63,073 bases of DNA from an uncultured Bacteroidia bacterium (GTDB lineage: Bacteria > Bacteroidota > Bacteroidia > NS11-12g > UBA955). A program made the translations under genes and the position numbers. The notes under the pieces were generated by a model. The model was not told the DNA's origin. It saw nothing but the letters and a program-made list of their open reading frames with translations, and searched no databases. The stretch lies in assembly GCA_943789135.1 (NCBI GenBank), contig CALSSY010000013.1, forward strand, positions 1-63,073, given 5' to 3'. Positions 22,074 to 33,100 of the stretch are shown piece by piece. How positions within the stretch are numbered: position 1 is the stretch's first letter; each line of letters opens with the position of its first letter.

Positions 22074-23452
22074 TTATCTCAATAGATTTATTATCGTTTC
22101 CGCTTCTTTGGTTTGCTTGTTGCGTATTGGAAGCAGTTGAGTTTGTGGCTCTTCGACCGTTATTGTGATAATAATCGGGTGGGAAACCCGCTTAGCTGTC
22201 GCCATATTTCGTACCATACGGGAACGGTTTTAAGCAACATGTACGCCCGTGGCACCTACACCAATCTTGAGTTGTTTGGGCCATGTTTTTCTTATCGGCG
22301 CTGCATTCGTACCAGCACCCGGTAGGTCCCGTTCGCTTGCAACGCGTTGTCTACGGCGTATATTTCCCCAGGGAAATGTGCCGTAGGACATCTGTGGCCA
22401 CCCGGAAAATACCATAGTTGGCCATCCGTCAAAGACAAATTGGGCCGGCGCCCCAATTTCGATCAACGGCATGTCCACAGGTTTTACGAAGAGTTCCACG
22501 GCTAAGTTAATTTCTGATGGCACGATGGTGCAGAGAGCCTGTCCTTCTGACACTGCTATGCCGACCCCGTTTGACAAGGTTTGGGATACGAGTCCTTTTT
22601 GGGGCGCTTTCACCACGTAGAAACCATTTCGTAATCTGGTAATTCGAATACAGATTTCGTAGTTTTGAAACCTCGGTCTCCGTATCCATTTGCGCGGAAA
22701 TGGCGCTGTAGCGCTCGCTTTCCGCCTTTGCCAATTTCTCTCCGTACTCGGCATCGATATTTTGTAGTTCAATTCTGGCGTTTTCGATGGCGTTTGTTGC
22801 CATGTTTAGTTTGGCCTCTTGGATCATCTTTTTGGCCAATGCCTCTTGATATTTCACCCGCCTGTTCTCAACGTCTAAAGGGCTTTTGATTTCCTTTACA
22901 CTTAAGTAGACTGTCGCGTACCAACTGTTGTTGTGCGATTTTTAAATTGATGTTGGCCGCTTGCATCTCGGCCAACTCCGAGTTGTATTTCAGGCGTTCT
23001 TGTTGCAGTTTTACCTTCGCTTTTTGGATCGCGAAATCTCGATTGGCCTCCAAGTTGGGTGATTTGCTGATTTATGGCGTTGATCTTGAGCCGAGTAGCT
23101 TAGAATTGAGTTTTCTTTGGCCCTTAATTTGGGTGGATGTCTGGCCGATCAAATCTGGATCCAGGTATTCACTTTTCACCTCGGTAAGTACGGCTATGGT
23201 ATCGCCTTCCTCTACCCAGTCGCCGTCTTTAACGTACCATTTCAGAATCTGCCCTGAAATTACCGTTTGTATAGATTGAGGGCCGCTCGCTCGGTCGCAG
23301 AGTTGTTACCGCCCCGGTGGTTTGGATGTTCTGGGTCCATGGTAAGAAATAAGAAGATGAGGGTATAGAAATGCTAGAGCTGATAGACAATCAATTGTCG
23401 CATGTTCTTGGCATACCCACGGACTGTCCTTGAAGTGCTCTTTATTGATCAT
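22074..23452 (-). CDS. HlyD-family membrane fusion protein, heavily frameshifted
   Basis: This is the periplasmic adaptor of the exporter. The ATG at 23450-23452 overlaps the stop of the upstream ABC gene by 11 bases. Fragments in order are a lipoyl-type half-motif (ISGQILKWYVKDGDWVEEGD, AVLTEVKSEYLDPDLIGQT), a long coiled-coil hairpin (ANRDFAIQKAKVKLQQERLK, AKMIQEAKLNMATNAIENAR), and the second lipoyl half (YVVKAPQKGLVSQTLSNGVG, LCTIVPSEINLAVELFVKPV). The stop TAA is at 22074-22076. Roughly seven indels are needed to join them; all the domains are present, which argues for sequence error over decay. Confidence 0.75.
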
Positions 23453-24359
23453 CTGATTCCGCTTGAATTGCATTTAAGTTTTTCCATTGAAATTCCGCAG
23501 TCGTACAAGATTTTCTACCGTTAGTATGAGTTTTTCAACGGCGTCTAACAGGGTGATTATCAGTATTTCTGCAGCTAGAAACTGCCCCAAACTTATGCTC
23601 TGTTCGTACCAATAGGTAACTTCCTATGATTAATAAAAGCGCAGTAAAGACTACTTTGGTTATCACTCCCAAGCCAAGCCTGTCGGTAAACCACCCCGAA
23701 GTGTTTGGTGCGTCCCTTCAGAATACTCATTCAGTCTGAAATCCAAGCATGGGCAGCTCGTCCTCGTTTTTGTTGAGCCATAAGATTTCGGATGGACATC
23801 GCTGTTTTGAATTTGAAGTTTGATTCGTACCTCGCGGTGTCAAATCCTCGTTTCCAGGTCAGCCTCAAAACCCAGTACAACACAAAAATCAAGATCACGC
23901 CAAAAGCGATGAATAAGGGATGGTATATCGCACAGTAGTAACAAGCCGAATACAGCTTGTAAGTAGTTTTCCTGTAAAATCGACCAAAAGCTTAGATAGA
24001 CTTTTTTGGAGGGTCACGATATCCAAGAAGTAGGTCGTTCGGGCTTCCAACTGCTCTGTCATTTTTATGCCTTTTTCTTTTAAGTTCTAGTATTCGTGTC
24101 TTTGAAACGCATTCCGAAATGCAAGAAAAGCTTTGCGTCTGGATGGATTCTGTTATGCTTATTTGGGCCAATCGCGTGAGTCCCGAAAGCAGATACCGCT
24201 AGGGTGATTAAGTACCGATAAAAAGAACCAACTCGTGTTCAATCGACCCGCCATGACGTAGCCGATGATAGTTTGTATACCTAAGGGCAACGCCAGGCTT
24301 ATTATGCCTGAGAACATATGGCATATACATACAAGGTATTTAATATTCCGACTCTCCAA
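23442..24359 (-). CDS. ABC exporter membrane domain without visible ATPase domain, heavily frameshifted
   Basis: The N-terminal part HMFSGIISLALPLGIQTIIGYV and MAGRLNTSWFFLSVL matches the first membrane helices of Bacteroidota type-I-secretion-like ABC exporters. Later frames show AFGVILIFVLYWVLRLTWKR, the loop segment ARYESNFKFKTAMSIRNLMA, and the final helix AAEILIITLLDAVEKLILTV followed by YDCGISMEKL. In complete exporters an ATPase domain of about 220 residues follows this point. Here the frame ends at TAA 23442-23444 just after NAIQAESDDQ and HlyD begins. The start is uncertain: a TTG at 24357-24359 is the first candidate. Confidence 0.65.
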
Positions 24360-24471
24360 TTTTTATCACTTCAAATATGAGTGATAGGGGAGTTTTGCTG
24401 GGAATTTGGATTTTGTCTAAATGGCATCCCTATCGAAGAATTTTATTTCCGCAAAAATAAGCGGAAATCGA

Positions 24472-25886
24472 TTATTTTCCTCTGCCCTGAATCATTGTCA
24501 AAGCAGTATTGAACATGATTTTTATATCTAATGCGAGATGACATGTTCTCTAAATAGAACACATCGTATTTCATTCGTTCTATCATTTCTTCAACGCTCT
24601 CCGCGTAACCGTATTTAATCTGGCCCCAACTGGTAATGCCGGGTTTCACTCGATGTAAACGTTTGTATAACGGTGCTTTACATACAATTTGGTCGATAAA
24701 AAACTGACGTTCTGGTCTCGGTCCAACCAAACTCATTTGTCCCATTAGCACGTTGAAAAATTGAGGTAATTCATCGAGTCGAGATTTTCTCAGTAACACA
24801 CCCACACGAGTTCTTCGATCATCCGCTTCACTGCTCAGGCGCGGACCTTTGATCTCTGCATCGACGAACATACTTCTAAATTTGATGATTTTAAAGGCAA
24901 CTCCCTTGTAACCGATGCGTTCTTGCTTGAAAGAAAATCGGGCCTTCCGAATCCAATCGAATGAAACAGGGCTATCATCGCGAATATGGGCAGACAAAAT
25001 CATTAGGGCAATAACGGAAAGGCCTATATCCACTCCTCGTTTTACGAATTTCTGCCAATACGGCATGACTTCAAAATCCACTTCTGCTAATTTCGCCCCC
25101 AAAATATTATTCATCTTAACCATTCCCATAACCATGTTGTACTCGCTAGGGAGCATTTTAACATGTATTTCTTCGTTTTGAATGATATCCATTATTTTAG
25201 GAACGTAAGACGACTCTAAGTCTTCATTGGCAATAATTATATCTTCTATTTTATGTTCTTTTATTAGCGAATTCAATGTCTTTCCACTCACTTAGGATTT
25301 TATAGGAAGTTGAATTATTGTGTGGCGTAATTTCAACCAAACCTACGATATCAAATCCTTCATAAACCTTAGGATCCTTTAATTCCATTAGGAGTTGCGC
25401 CGCAGTTTCGCCAGTTCCAATAATCAAGGTGCGATATCCCCATTCTCGCTTACGAAATTTATGAATGGTATACGTTGCATTGAGCATACGCAAGGTAAGC
25501 GTACCCAAAAAGTGAAAGGCAAACAGAACGCCCAAGGAGGTGTAATAGTCTTGATAGTTGGATACACTGTCATCAAGTATGAATAAGAAAAACAGGATTA
25601 AAACACCGATAACGGATGTAAATAGGGTGTTTTCAAGTTCTTTTAAACGTGATCTTCTTAAAATAAACTGATAATGTCCCGTAAGCGCATAGATAAAAAT
25701 CCAAAATAAAGGGATAAAAATAAGACCTAAGTACAGCTTGATATCTTGATTAATGGGGATTTGATATCCATGCTTTACCGCTTCAATAACATTTTTTCGA
25801 TATAGAAATAAAGCCAACCAACTTATAAATGCCGCAGAGAAGTCCCCTAGAACATGAAAGAATAAACGGATGGTGGCTTTAGACAT
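24472..25886 (-). CDS. Exopolysaccharide polyprenyl-glycosylphosphotransferase (WcaJ/WbaP type), frameshifted
   Basis: This inner-membrane enzyme would transfer a sugar-1-phosphate to undecaprenyl phosphate, starting a surface polysaccharide repeat. The N-terminal half has about four to five membrane helices, then a Rossmann-like CoA-binding domain (YRTLIIGTGETAAQLLMEL). The C-terminal catalytic domain has FKQERIGYKGVAFKIIKFRS, RLDELPQFFNVLMGQMSLVG with PRPE, and HRVKPGITSWGQIKYGY. Frame changes occur near 25,270, a compensating pair near 24,930-25,010, and one near 24,535. Beyond the last, the proper ending LALDIKIMFNTALTMIQGRG stops at 24472. The start shares one base with the upstream lipoprotein stop (TAATG). 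Confidence 0.88.
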
Positions 25887-26794
25887 TATCTTAAGTAACT
25901 TAAACGTATATTGTCAATTAAAAATTCTGTAGAACCGCTAAAATTCATGGGTTTGTCACATCTAAAAAACAATTCTATTTGAGTCGCCGGGTCTTTGCCT
26001 TGTAAATCAGGAACGATGTTTAAATAGAAGCGTTTCCAGGTGCCCTTTGTAGGGTTCACAGTGAGAAAAGGGACGTAATCCTCATCAAGGGGAGCTCCAA
26101 ATGGAGGATATCTCAAGTACCATACAAGTATGGGTAAGTCGGTATAAACATCAAACTCAAGTATAATATCTCTACCATCAGTAGGTAGTCCTTTTATTTT
26201 ATTAAAATAGGCAAGTTCCAAAATACCGGAGGAATCGTTATTTTCAAATCGAGAAACAAACATCAACGAATTTTGGTTAAATCGTTCGTTTAAATTAAAC
26301 GGCCTACTTTCAATTTTCGAATACGTCAATGAGTCTTTGAATATGGGAACAAGAGTAGCGCTGCTATCTTCAAAATCTTCTTGCCAAACGATTTCAGTAT
26401 TATTGCGAAACTTGAAAACAGGGGACCACGAAGTGGTAGCTTCACGTTCTACACTCAGTGTATCTGAGATTATTTCAAGACTTTTAAACGGTGTTAATGT
26501 TTGTGAGTTGCCATTGATCTTAATAAACGCTGTTGCTTTGATTTCAACAACACCAGACGCATCAATTGGAAACCTACAGGGGATTGGGAATGTCCCTACG
26601 GTTTGATTGTTCACATAAACTTGTATAGCCTTGATATCATGAATGTTATTCCCATTAATTGAAGATGCGTCTAAAGTTACTTCATTGACTTCAATGTAAG
26701 CAGGAATAAAAGATTTTTCAACTTTGCAAGATTGAAGACTCACAAAAAGCATCAAACAGAGCCAATAAAGAAATCTTGAGGTGCACCTTGGCAT
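25886..26794 (-). CDS. Secreted lipoprotein of unknown function
   Basis: It has 302 residues, with a signal peptide and lipobox SLQSC (Cys at about residue 23). The body is strand-rich. The C-terminal half (IILEFDVYTDLPILVWYL, GTWKRFYLNIVPDLQG, ending STEFLIDNIRLSYLR) resembles the carbohydrate-binding jelly-roll pattern seen in Bacteroidota surface proteins, where the last strands read as here. I do not recognise a named family. It is translationally coupled to the sugar transferase. The -7 element TACTTTTG ends 4 bases before the ATG. Confidence 0.82.
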   Translation of the reverse strand: MPRCTSRFLYWLCLMLFVSLQSCKVEKSFIPAYIEVNEVTLDASSINGNNIHDIKAIQVYVNNQTVGTFPIPCRFPIDASGVVEIKATAFIKINGNSQTLTPFKSLEIISDTLSVEREATTSWSPVFKFRNNTEIVWQEDFEDSSATLVPIFKDSLTYSKIESRPFNLNERFNQNSLMFVSRFENNDSSGILELAYFNKIKGLPTDGRDIILEFDVYTDLPILVWYLRYPPFGAPLDEDYVPFLTVNPTKGTWKRFYLNIVPDLQGKDPATQIELFFRCDKPMNFSGSTEFLIDNIRLSYLR

Positions 26795-26798
26795 GGCA

Positions 26799-26806
26799 CA
26801 AAAGTA
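26799..26806 (-). promoter_or_regulatory. -7 element TACTTTTG, 4 bases before the lipoprotein gene
   Basis: An exact TAnnTTTG match. It predicts a leaderless transcript for the lipoprotein and the genes downstream of it. Confidence 0.5.
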
Positions 26807-26832
26807 AGGATTCCTAGTGAATTAGAAGGAAA

Positions 26833-27801
26833 TTATAATGCTTGATAACGGCGTTTTACTTTTTCGCAAACTACCTCAATCATATCTGCCACCTCCAAAA
26901 GATGGGTCAAGTTGGAACTTGGTGATTGCTGTTTGTCAATATTCTCAATAAAGGATTGCAAATCTAGTTTTCTCGCATTGTAAGGGGAAATATGTCGTTC
27001 TAGGGTAATTCTATTCTCATTATTGATGTTTTGATCGGGATAAAATTCCATTTCTAATGAAAGTTGATCGGTGGGAATAGACATACGAGATTCACTAAGT
27101 TGGTTTTCCGCCAAATCAATTTCAAGCATGTTTTCTTTTTGATAAACTTGGAATCGGTGTGTGTTTTTTGCAATAGCTCTACCAACAGAAAGGTGGCAGA
27201 TAGCATCATTGTGAAATTCGATATGAACGTTCAACAAATCTGGATCTTCGCCGAACAGAAACATAGGTCGAGCTGATATACTCCTCATTGGAGATTTCAT
27301 GATTCGTTGCATCAGATCAAACTCCTCAGATAAATTTTCAAAAATCCAATTATCAAATTGTCCTTTTTTAGGCACTGGACCGTGTTTTTCAACCCGAATG
27401 AATCTTGGTTTGTTAATCAACTGGAGTGCTGAAGAAATAATAGGAAGACCAAATAAAGTATTGCCAAATTGAAATACAGTGCGGCTTTCATTTCGAAGTT
27501 TTTCGATTTCTTCAATCTCACCACACGACCATTCTCTGAAACCATCTATGAATACATGTTTTCCAAAGCGAATCATTTGACGTATTACCTCAAAATCAAG
27601 TGTAATTACATCGCGACTAACAATGAAAGCATCGCCTTTTTGAATCAAATCCATCATTTGAAAGAAATTATCGAAAGTATTTTGATTTCCGGAATCATCC
27701 GGGTCGATATATCCAACTACTTTAACTCCTTTAAAACGAGCAAGTTCATTGGTGTATTCTTGCGTTGTGAGGGAAGAACCCAAAAGGATAACCTTTTTCA
27801 T
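26833..27801 (-). CDS. Gfo/Idh/MocA-like oxidoreductase
   Basis: It has 322 residues with an N-terminal Rossmann-like start (KKVILLGSSLTTQEYTNELA) and a GKHVFIDG segment where Gfo/Idh proteins have the GKHV signature at about residue 90. The expected EKP motif of the family is replaced (FIDGFREWSCGEIEE), so catalytic activity is uncertain. The C-terminal region is typical of the family's substrate domain. Its position ahead of the lipoprotein and sugar transferase suggests a role in nucleotide-sugar or surface glycan metabolism. That role is inference from context. Confidence 0.7.
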   Translation of the reverse strand: MKKVILLGSSLTTQEYTNELARFKGVKVVGYIDPDDSGNQNTFDNFFQMMDLIQKGDAFIVSRDVITLDFEVIRQMIRFGKHVFIDGFREWSCGEIEEIEKLRNESRTVFQFGNTLFGLPIISSALQLINKPRFIRVEKHGPVPKKGQFDNWIFENLSEEFDLMQRIMKSPMRSISARPMFLFGEDPDLLNVHIEFHNDAICHLSVGRAIAKNTHRFQVYQKENMLEIDLAENQLSESRMSIPTDQLSLEMEFYPDQNINNENRITLERHISPYNARKLDLQSFIENIDKQQSPSSNLTHLLEVADMIEVVCEKVKRRYQAL

Positions 27802-27894
27802 TAATGCAATTGTTCTAACTTTGTGAGAAGCAAAAATGCTTAATTCAACCTACTCAAGAAAAATGGATTTCGCACATACTGTGAAGAACGCATT

Positions 27895-28545
27895 ATGATA
27901 GATACAGCTGTACATCAGGGTCGTAGACATAAGCTAGTTAGAGAGTTAGCTTCTAAAGGTATTGATAATACTGCCGTTTTATCGGCTATTGTGCGTGTTC
28001 CAAGACATTTCTTTTTCCCAAAAGATTTTGAACAATATGCCTACAGAGATGCCGCATTTCCAATCGGACACGAACAAACTATTTCACAACCGTTTACTGT
28101 AGCGTATCAAACGCAACTTATTGATATACAAAAGGGAGAGAAGGTGTTAGAAATAGGCACAGGAAGTGGCTATCAAGCGGCTGTGCTTTTAGAATTAGGG
28201 GTGGAATTGTACACTATTGAGTACATTAAGCCATTGCTTCAGAAAGCGGCTACTTTACTGAAAAAGTATAAGGGTATTGTGCATCTCATTCATGGAGACG
28301 GAAGCAAAGGTGTTGCTAAATATGCCCCATACGATGCGATTATCGTAACGGCTGGAGCTCCCGCAATCCAAAACGAATTATTGAAACAATTAAAAATAGG
28401 GGGGAAGTTGGTAATTCCAGTGGGAGATGGGAGAGAAAACCAAAAGATGCATCGGATTACGCGCATGTCAGAAAATAAATTCCACCGAGAAATACTCGGG
28501 GATTTTAAATTCGTTCCATTAGTTGGAGACGGTGGTTGGAAATAA
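27895..28545 (+). CDS. pcm: Protein-L-isoaspartate O-methyltransferase
   Basis: Pcm repairs isoaspartyl residues using S-adenosylmethionine. It has 216 residues. The N-terminal part has VPRHFFFPKDFEQYAYRD, then GHEQTISQPFTVAYQTQL, the family active-site region. The SAM-binding motif is VLEIGTGSGYQAAVL (about residues 83-97), and the C-terminal part IVTAGAPAIQNELLKQLKIG is also standard. Start is the ATG at 27895, with no earlier in-frame ATG. Confidence 0.96.
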   Translation: MIDTAVHQGRRHKLVRELASKGIDNTAVLSAIVRVPRHFFFPKDFEQYAYRDAAFPIGHEQTISQPFTVAYQTQLIDIQKGEKVLEIGTGSGYQAAVLLELGVELYTIEYIKPLLQKAATLLKKYKGIVHLIHGDGSKGVAKYAPYDAIIVTAGAPAIQNELLKQLKIGGKLVIPVGDGRENQKMHRITRMSENKFHREILGDFKFVPLVGDGGWK

Positions 28546-28547
28546 AT

Positions 28548-29825
28548 TTAGTTCATTGCCTGTTCAATTTCCTCAGTTTCTATGGGGAAATCAGCCATTA
28601 AATCAATCATTTCTCCGTTGTGTAGCCACACGTCGTTTTCAATTCGTACACCGATCCCTTCTTCTGGAATGTAGATTCCCGGTTCGATTGTAAGCACGGA
28701 GTCTTCGGTTATGGGCTCAAAGCGATGCATAACATCATGTACGTCTAATCCTAAATGGTGGCTTGTTCCGTGCATGAAGTATTTCAAATAACTTTTTGGA
28801 TTGTTCTTGATATCTGACGATGTGAATAATCCCAATTGTACTAGCTTTTCGTTTGTATAATCCCCAACTTGGGCATGATAATTCGGGAGTGTCACTCCTG
28901 GTTTTAAAATGGTTTTTGCATAATTATGAACGTCCAAAACGGCATCGTATACTTCCTTTTGTCGTTTGGAGAATCTTCCATTGACAGGGATGCATCGGGT
29001 GCAATCTCCATTATAATTGGCGTATTCTGCTCCAAAATCTAATAGGAGTAAATCACCATCTTTACACTCTTTGTTGTTTTCGATATAATGCAATACACAA
29101 GCAGAAGAACCACTGGCAACTATCGGATCAAATGCAAATCCCTTACTTCGGTTTCTAACAAACTCATGAATTATTTCTGCTTCTAGTTCATATTCCATAA
29201 TGCCAGGTTTCATGAATTTTAACGCACGAATAAGGCCTTTATGCGTAATATTTATTGCTTCCTTTAATAAATTAATTTCAAGCTCTGATTTTTGCATCCG
29301 CAATCTTGAAAGTGCGGGCGAAATTCTTTTGAATGTATGAGCGGGATATTTATTTTTAAGTTCTTTAGTTAGCCATAGATTTGAATAAGGAACTGAACTT
29401 GTAAATCTATCATTTTCATTGAGATTAACAAATATTGTTTCCGCCATGAGTATCACAGAATGTAAGGTTTGCCACATTTCGTGATACCAAAAAACAGATT
29501 GAATTCCTGAGGTTTCGTATACCTCGTTTGGACTTAACCTAGCCCCATCCCAAACTGCTATTTTTTCGTTAGTTTCTTTTACAAAAATAAATTCACGAAA
29601 TTGAGGATTTGGACAATCCGGAAATAAAACAAGAACGGTATCTTCCTGGTCTACTCCTGTAAGGTAGAATAAATCACTTTGCTGCCTAAAACCATAGAAC
29701 GCATCTCCATTTCTTGGGGTTTCCCAATTGCTGTGAAATATTGCTATGCCACCGGAAGGAATTTCCTTAGTCAATCTTTTGCGATTACCGATGAATAATT
29801 CAGGGTTTATGGTTTTGTATTTCAT
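28548..29825 (-). CDS. Xaa-Pro aminopeptidase (M24B family)
   Basis: It removes N-terminal residues preceding proline, using two metal ions. The ATG at 29823-29825 is chosen: the frame stays open further upstream, but those 39 codons do not resemble the family, whose members start near MKYKTINPELF. 425 residues follow: an aminopeptidase P N-terminal domain (about 1-135), then the pita-bread domain with metal ligands in LLLDFGAEYANYNGDCTRC (two Asp), HGTSHHLGLDVHD (His), TIEPGIYI (Glu) and VRIENDVWL (Glu). A -7 element TACTTTTG lies 22 bases upstream. Confidence 0.94.
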   Translation of the reverse strand: MKYKTINPELFIGNRKRLTKEIPSGGIAIFHSNWETPRNGDAFYGFRQQSDLFYLTGVDQEDTVLVLFPDCPNPQFREFIFVKETNEKIAVWDGARLSPNEVYETSGIQSVFWYHEMWQTLHSVILMAETIFVNLNENDRFTSSVPYSNLWLTKELKNKYPAHTFKRISPALSRLRMQKSELEINLLKEAINITHKGLIRALKFMKPGIMEYELEAEIIHEFVRNRSKGFAFDPIVASGSSACVLHYIENNKECKDGDLLLLDFGAEYANYNGDCTRCIPVNGRFSKRQKEVYDAVLDVHNYAKTILKPGVTLPNYHAQVGDYTNEKLVQLGLFTSSDIKNNPKSYLKYFMHGTSHHLGLDVHDVMHRFEPITEDSVLTIEPGIYIPEEGIGVRIENDVWLHNGEMIDLMADFPIETEEIEQAMN

Positions 29826-29847
29826 GATTATGTCAGTTTTTCTTATA

Positions 29848-29855
29848 CAAAAGTA
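29848..29855 (-). promoter_or_regulatory. -7 element TACTTTTG upstream of the Xaa-Pro aminopeptidase gene
   Basis: An exact TAnnTTTG match 22 bases before the chosen ATG; it supports the shorter start over the longer open frame. Confidence 0.45.
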
Positions 29856-30029
29856 AGTGAAGTGTTTTGAATACTGTGGTAGATAGTTGTAAAATCCCCA
29901 CAAAAATTTATTAATTAATGCTACAAACATGCTGAAATACAATACGTTGTGAGTGGGTTGGGATGTGATTGTCTGTGTATTGTTGTCTGTGGGTAATATT
30001 AGCTCATGAGATTACACTTGTTTAAATTG

Positions 30030-30060
30030 TTGCTCAACTATGTGTAAAATGTTAAATTTG
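30030..30060 (+). promoter_or_regulatory. Promoter TTG-N20-TAAATTTG of the T9SS cargo gene
   Basis: The -33 TTG (30030-30032) and -7 TAAATTTG (30053-30060) have a 20-base spacer. They give a leader of about 50 bases before the ATG at 30115. Confidence 0.6.
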
Positions 30061-30114
30061 AGGCAACACGAAAAATGTTTTTCGTGTCAATACTATTGAA
30101 CCAACATATTTAAT

Positions 30115-33100
30115 ATGAGAATAAAAATACCAATTTTGCTTTTTTTAGCAAGCCTTTTATTTACTGGTAAACAAGTTAGCGCAACTCACATGATGGGTGC
30201 CGACATGAGTTATCAGTGTCTTGGAAACGGAAAGTACAAGATAATTGCAAAGGTTTATCGAGATTGTCGAGGTGTTTCTCTGAGCCCTGTGGCGTTTGGA
30301 GCATTCGCAGGTACAAATGGAAGTAACCAATGTGGTAGTGTTTCTTTATCGGGTATGTCTCGAACTGGGATACGTGATGTTACAACCCGTTGTTCGTCTT
30401 CTTCGAATCCATGTAATCCTAAAAACACCTATGGAACAGGTAAAGGGGTTGAAGAACATACGTTTGAAGCCACTATAGACTTTACTAAATCGCCATTAAA
30501 ACAATTTGTTGGGAAAAGTTCATGTTGTGAGGTGACGTTTCACGTAGGTCAGTGTTGCAGAAATGGTGCCATCACTACGGGAGCGGCAAATGCTAATTTC
30601 TACACAACGTGTATGATTAACATTTGTAATCTCTCCAAAATGGATGATAAATGTAACAGCTCACCTCAATTGTCAAATGAGCCAGTTGGTTTCTTATGTT
30701 GTAATACTCCATGGTACTATAACAACGGTGCGGTAGATACAGTGGATTTTGATTCTATATCCTACAAATTAGTGAAAGGATTAAGCGGATTGCCTTCCTC
30801 TGCCGTTAGTTATTCGTCTCCATTTACAGAGCGTTATTTCATGACGCCATTTTGTATTCCACCAGCTGCTACAAACATTAAGTGTACGCCAAACGTCAAC
30901 GTTAATCCACCTCGTGGACTTTATTTTGACGAGGATAATGGTGATATAATCACCACTCCGATTAAATGTGATGAGGTACCAATCATGGTAATTCAGCAAA
31001 CGGAGTTTCGAAAAGACACTACGGGTAAATGGTTGGTTGTTGGTAGAACCCGACGTGATATGCAGATGTGGGTAATTGACGAATGTGGGTATAATAAACC
31101 CCCAATTATCAAAGGACCTTTCTCATGGAACATCTGTGAAGGAGAAAAACTCTGTAAGAAAATTAAAATTGAAGACGAAACATTTACGCCAAACCAAACC
31201 ATACCCGATACGGTATTGGCTACTTGGAACGGTGGTATACCTGGTGCGACCTTCGAGGTTGTAGACCCTAAGAAACGAGAAAAAGAATACGAGTTCTGTT
31301 GGGAAACCAAAGTGGGAGATGCATCGGATGTATCGTATTCATTTACAGTACGTGCTACAGATCAGCACTGTACGCCTCCTATGATTTCTATTCGTTCTTT
31401 TAAGGTTAAAGTAAATCCTAAAGCAACAACTGAGCGTAAATACGATACCCTTAAGTGTGGTCGTTTTGCATTTACTAGTTTGATTCCTGGTGGATTTAAA
31501 GGCACGCCTAACTACAACTGGAGCGTAAGAGATAGCACAGGTAAAAAGGAATTGAAGTTTAGCGGTAAAAAGAGCGATACCATGAATTATTACTATGGTG
31601 GTAAATATATTATTGTTCATACCATTAATAACTCGTTTAACTGTCCTACGATTTATAGAGATACGGTTGATTTACCAGCCCCTCCGGTAGTAAGTATGTC
31701 TACCGCAGATTCATTTGCTTGTTACGGTACTGATATAACCATGAAAGCTAATGTTTTGAATGGTAAACCGAACTACTCGTACAAATGGGATCGTTACACT
31801 TACGATTACGACACAACAAAACAGACGATTACCGTTAAAAATCCAACTTTTGTTGCAGGTGATACATTCCAATCTTTGAAATTTACCAATTTCCAGAAAG
31901 ATACAGTAATTAGAGTAGAGGTTACAGATGGAGATGGTTGTGTCTTCTATGATACAGCGGCAATTTTGGTTAAACCTCTTCCAATTCTAAGTTTAGGTCC
32001 AGATCCAAGAATTTGTACGTATGAGAATTTTACTTTCGATGCACAAAATGCAGATACTGTTGACTACTATTGGAATACAGGCGATACCACGCAAACCATT
32101 AACGTACATATTGAAAAGGATTACAGTGTTACTGTAGTTGAGCGTACTTGGTTGTGCGAGGAAAAAGATACCGTGCATCTTTATGTAAACGATACGGCTA
32201 TTGCTCTTGCTGGATTGGATACTACAATTTGTCATCAGCAATCTGCGAATCTTATTGGTGGACATAAGCCATCGAAAGAGTCTGCTGTTTACGAATGGAC
32301 GGATCTTGGAGCAAGCAAGAAATTGGGTACAAAGAAAGACTACGTTGTCAGTCCGCGTAATACCAATTCAAACGGAGGAAGCCTGCAGTCCTACAACTAC
32401 GAAATTTATGTTAAGGTAACCCAAGGAGGGCATACCTGCGAAAATTACGATACCGTTACCGTTAATGTAAATACGCTTCCTGTAGTGCAGTGGTTGAAGA
32501 AACCACTTCCATCTGAGTGCTTCGATTACGGAGATATCGAATTAAATAGTTTCTTGAACGTTGGAAAGACAAATGGCGTTTCAAATTTGGGGGGGTGGTA
32601 CCTTAAATAAGAGAAATAATATGGTAGATAGCATGTTACCAACACGTCATGTGTTTAAAACTACCAATTTGAAGAATAGCCAATTGCAGAACGGTAAGAA
32701 CTACACCGAAGAAATTTATGGTTGGTATCAAGATGAAAACGGTTGTATCAATTACGATTCAACAGTGCAAAGAATCGATGGTAACCCAATCCTAGAATTA
32801 AAAGATCAGATTTATTGCCAAGATTTAGGTGAAGTTAAAATGGACGAAACCTATTGTCTTCCCTAAGACAAAAGCGGGTAAGCAATTTGAGTGGGTAGTT
32901 AAAGAATGGGCGAGTGGTACAGATTCAGCTAGCTTATTGGTGAATTTGAATCCATGGGGAACCCCAGATTGGAGATTTAAATTTGGATCACCAACTGACG
33001 ATTACTACCAAGGAGATTACAAGTTCAATTTATGTATAGTTGATATCATCACAGGTTGTCAAAGTTGTGATACCGTAAACATCAAAATCATCGGTGAACC

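Noticed and set aside
21201..24400. Reading the broken exporter genes as real pseudogenes
   Set aside because: All domains remain in order with motifs intact, three adjacent genes are damaged to the same degree, and the damage begins sharply inside a gene. Sequence error fits better, though I cannot exclude decay.
32560..32870. Programmed ribosomal frameshift in the T9SS cargo gene
   Set aside because: The site is a 7-G run, no stimulatory hairpin is evident, and similar homopolymer breaks occur in many unrelated genes of the window.
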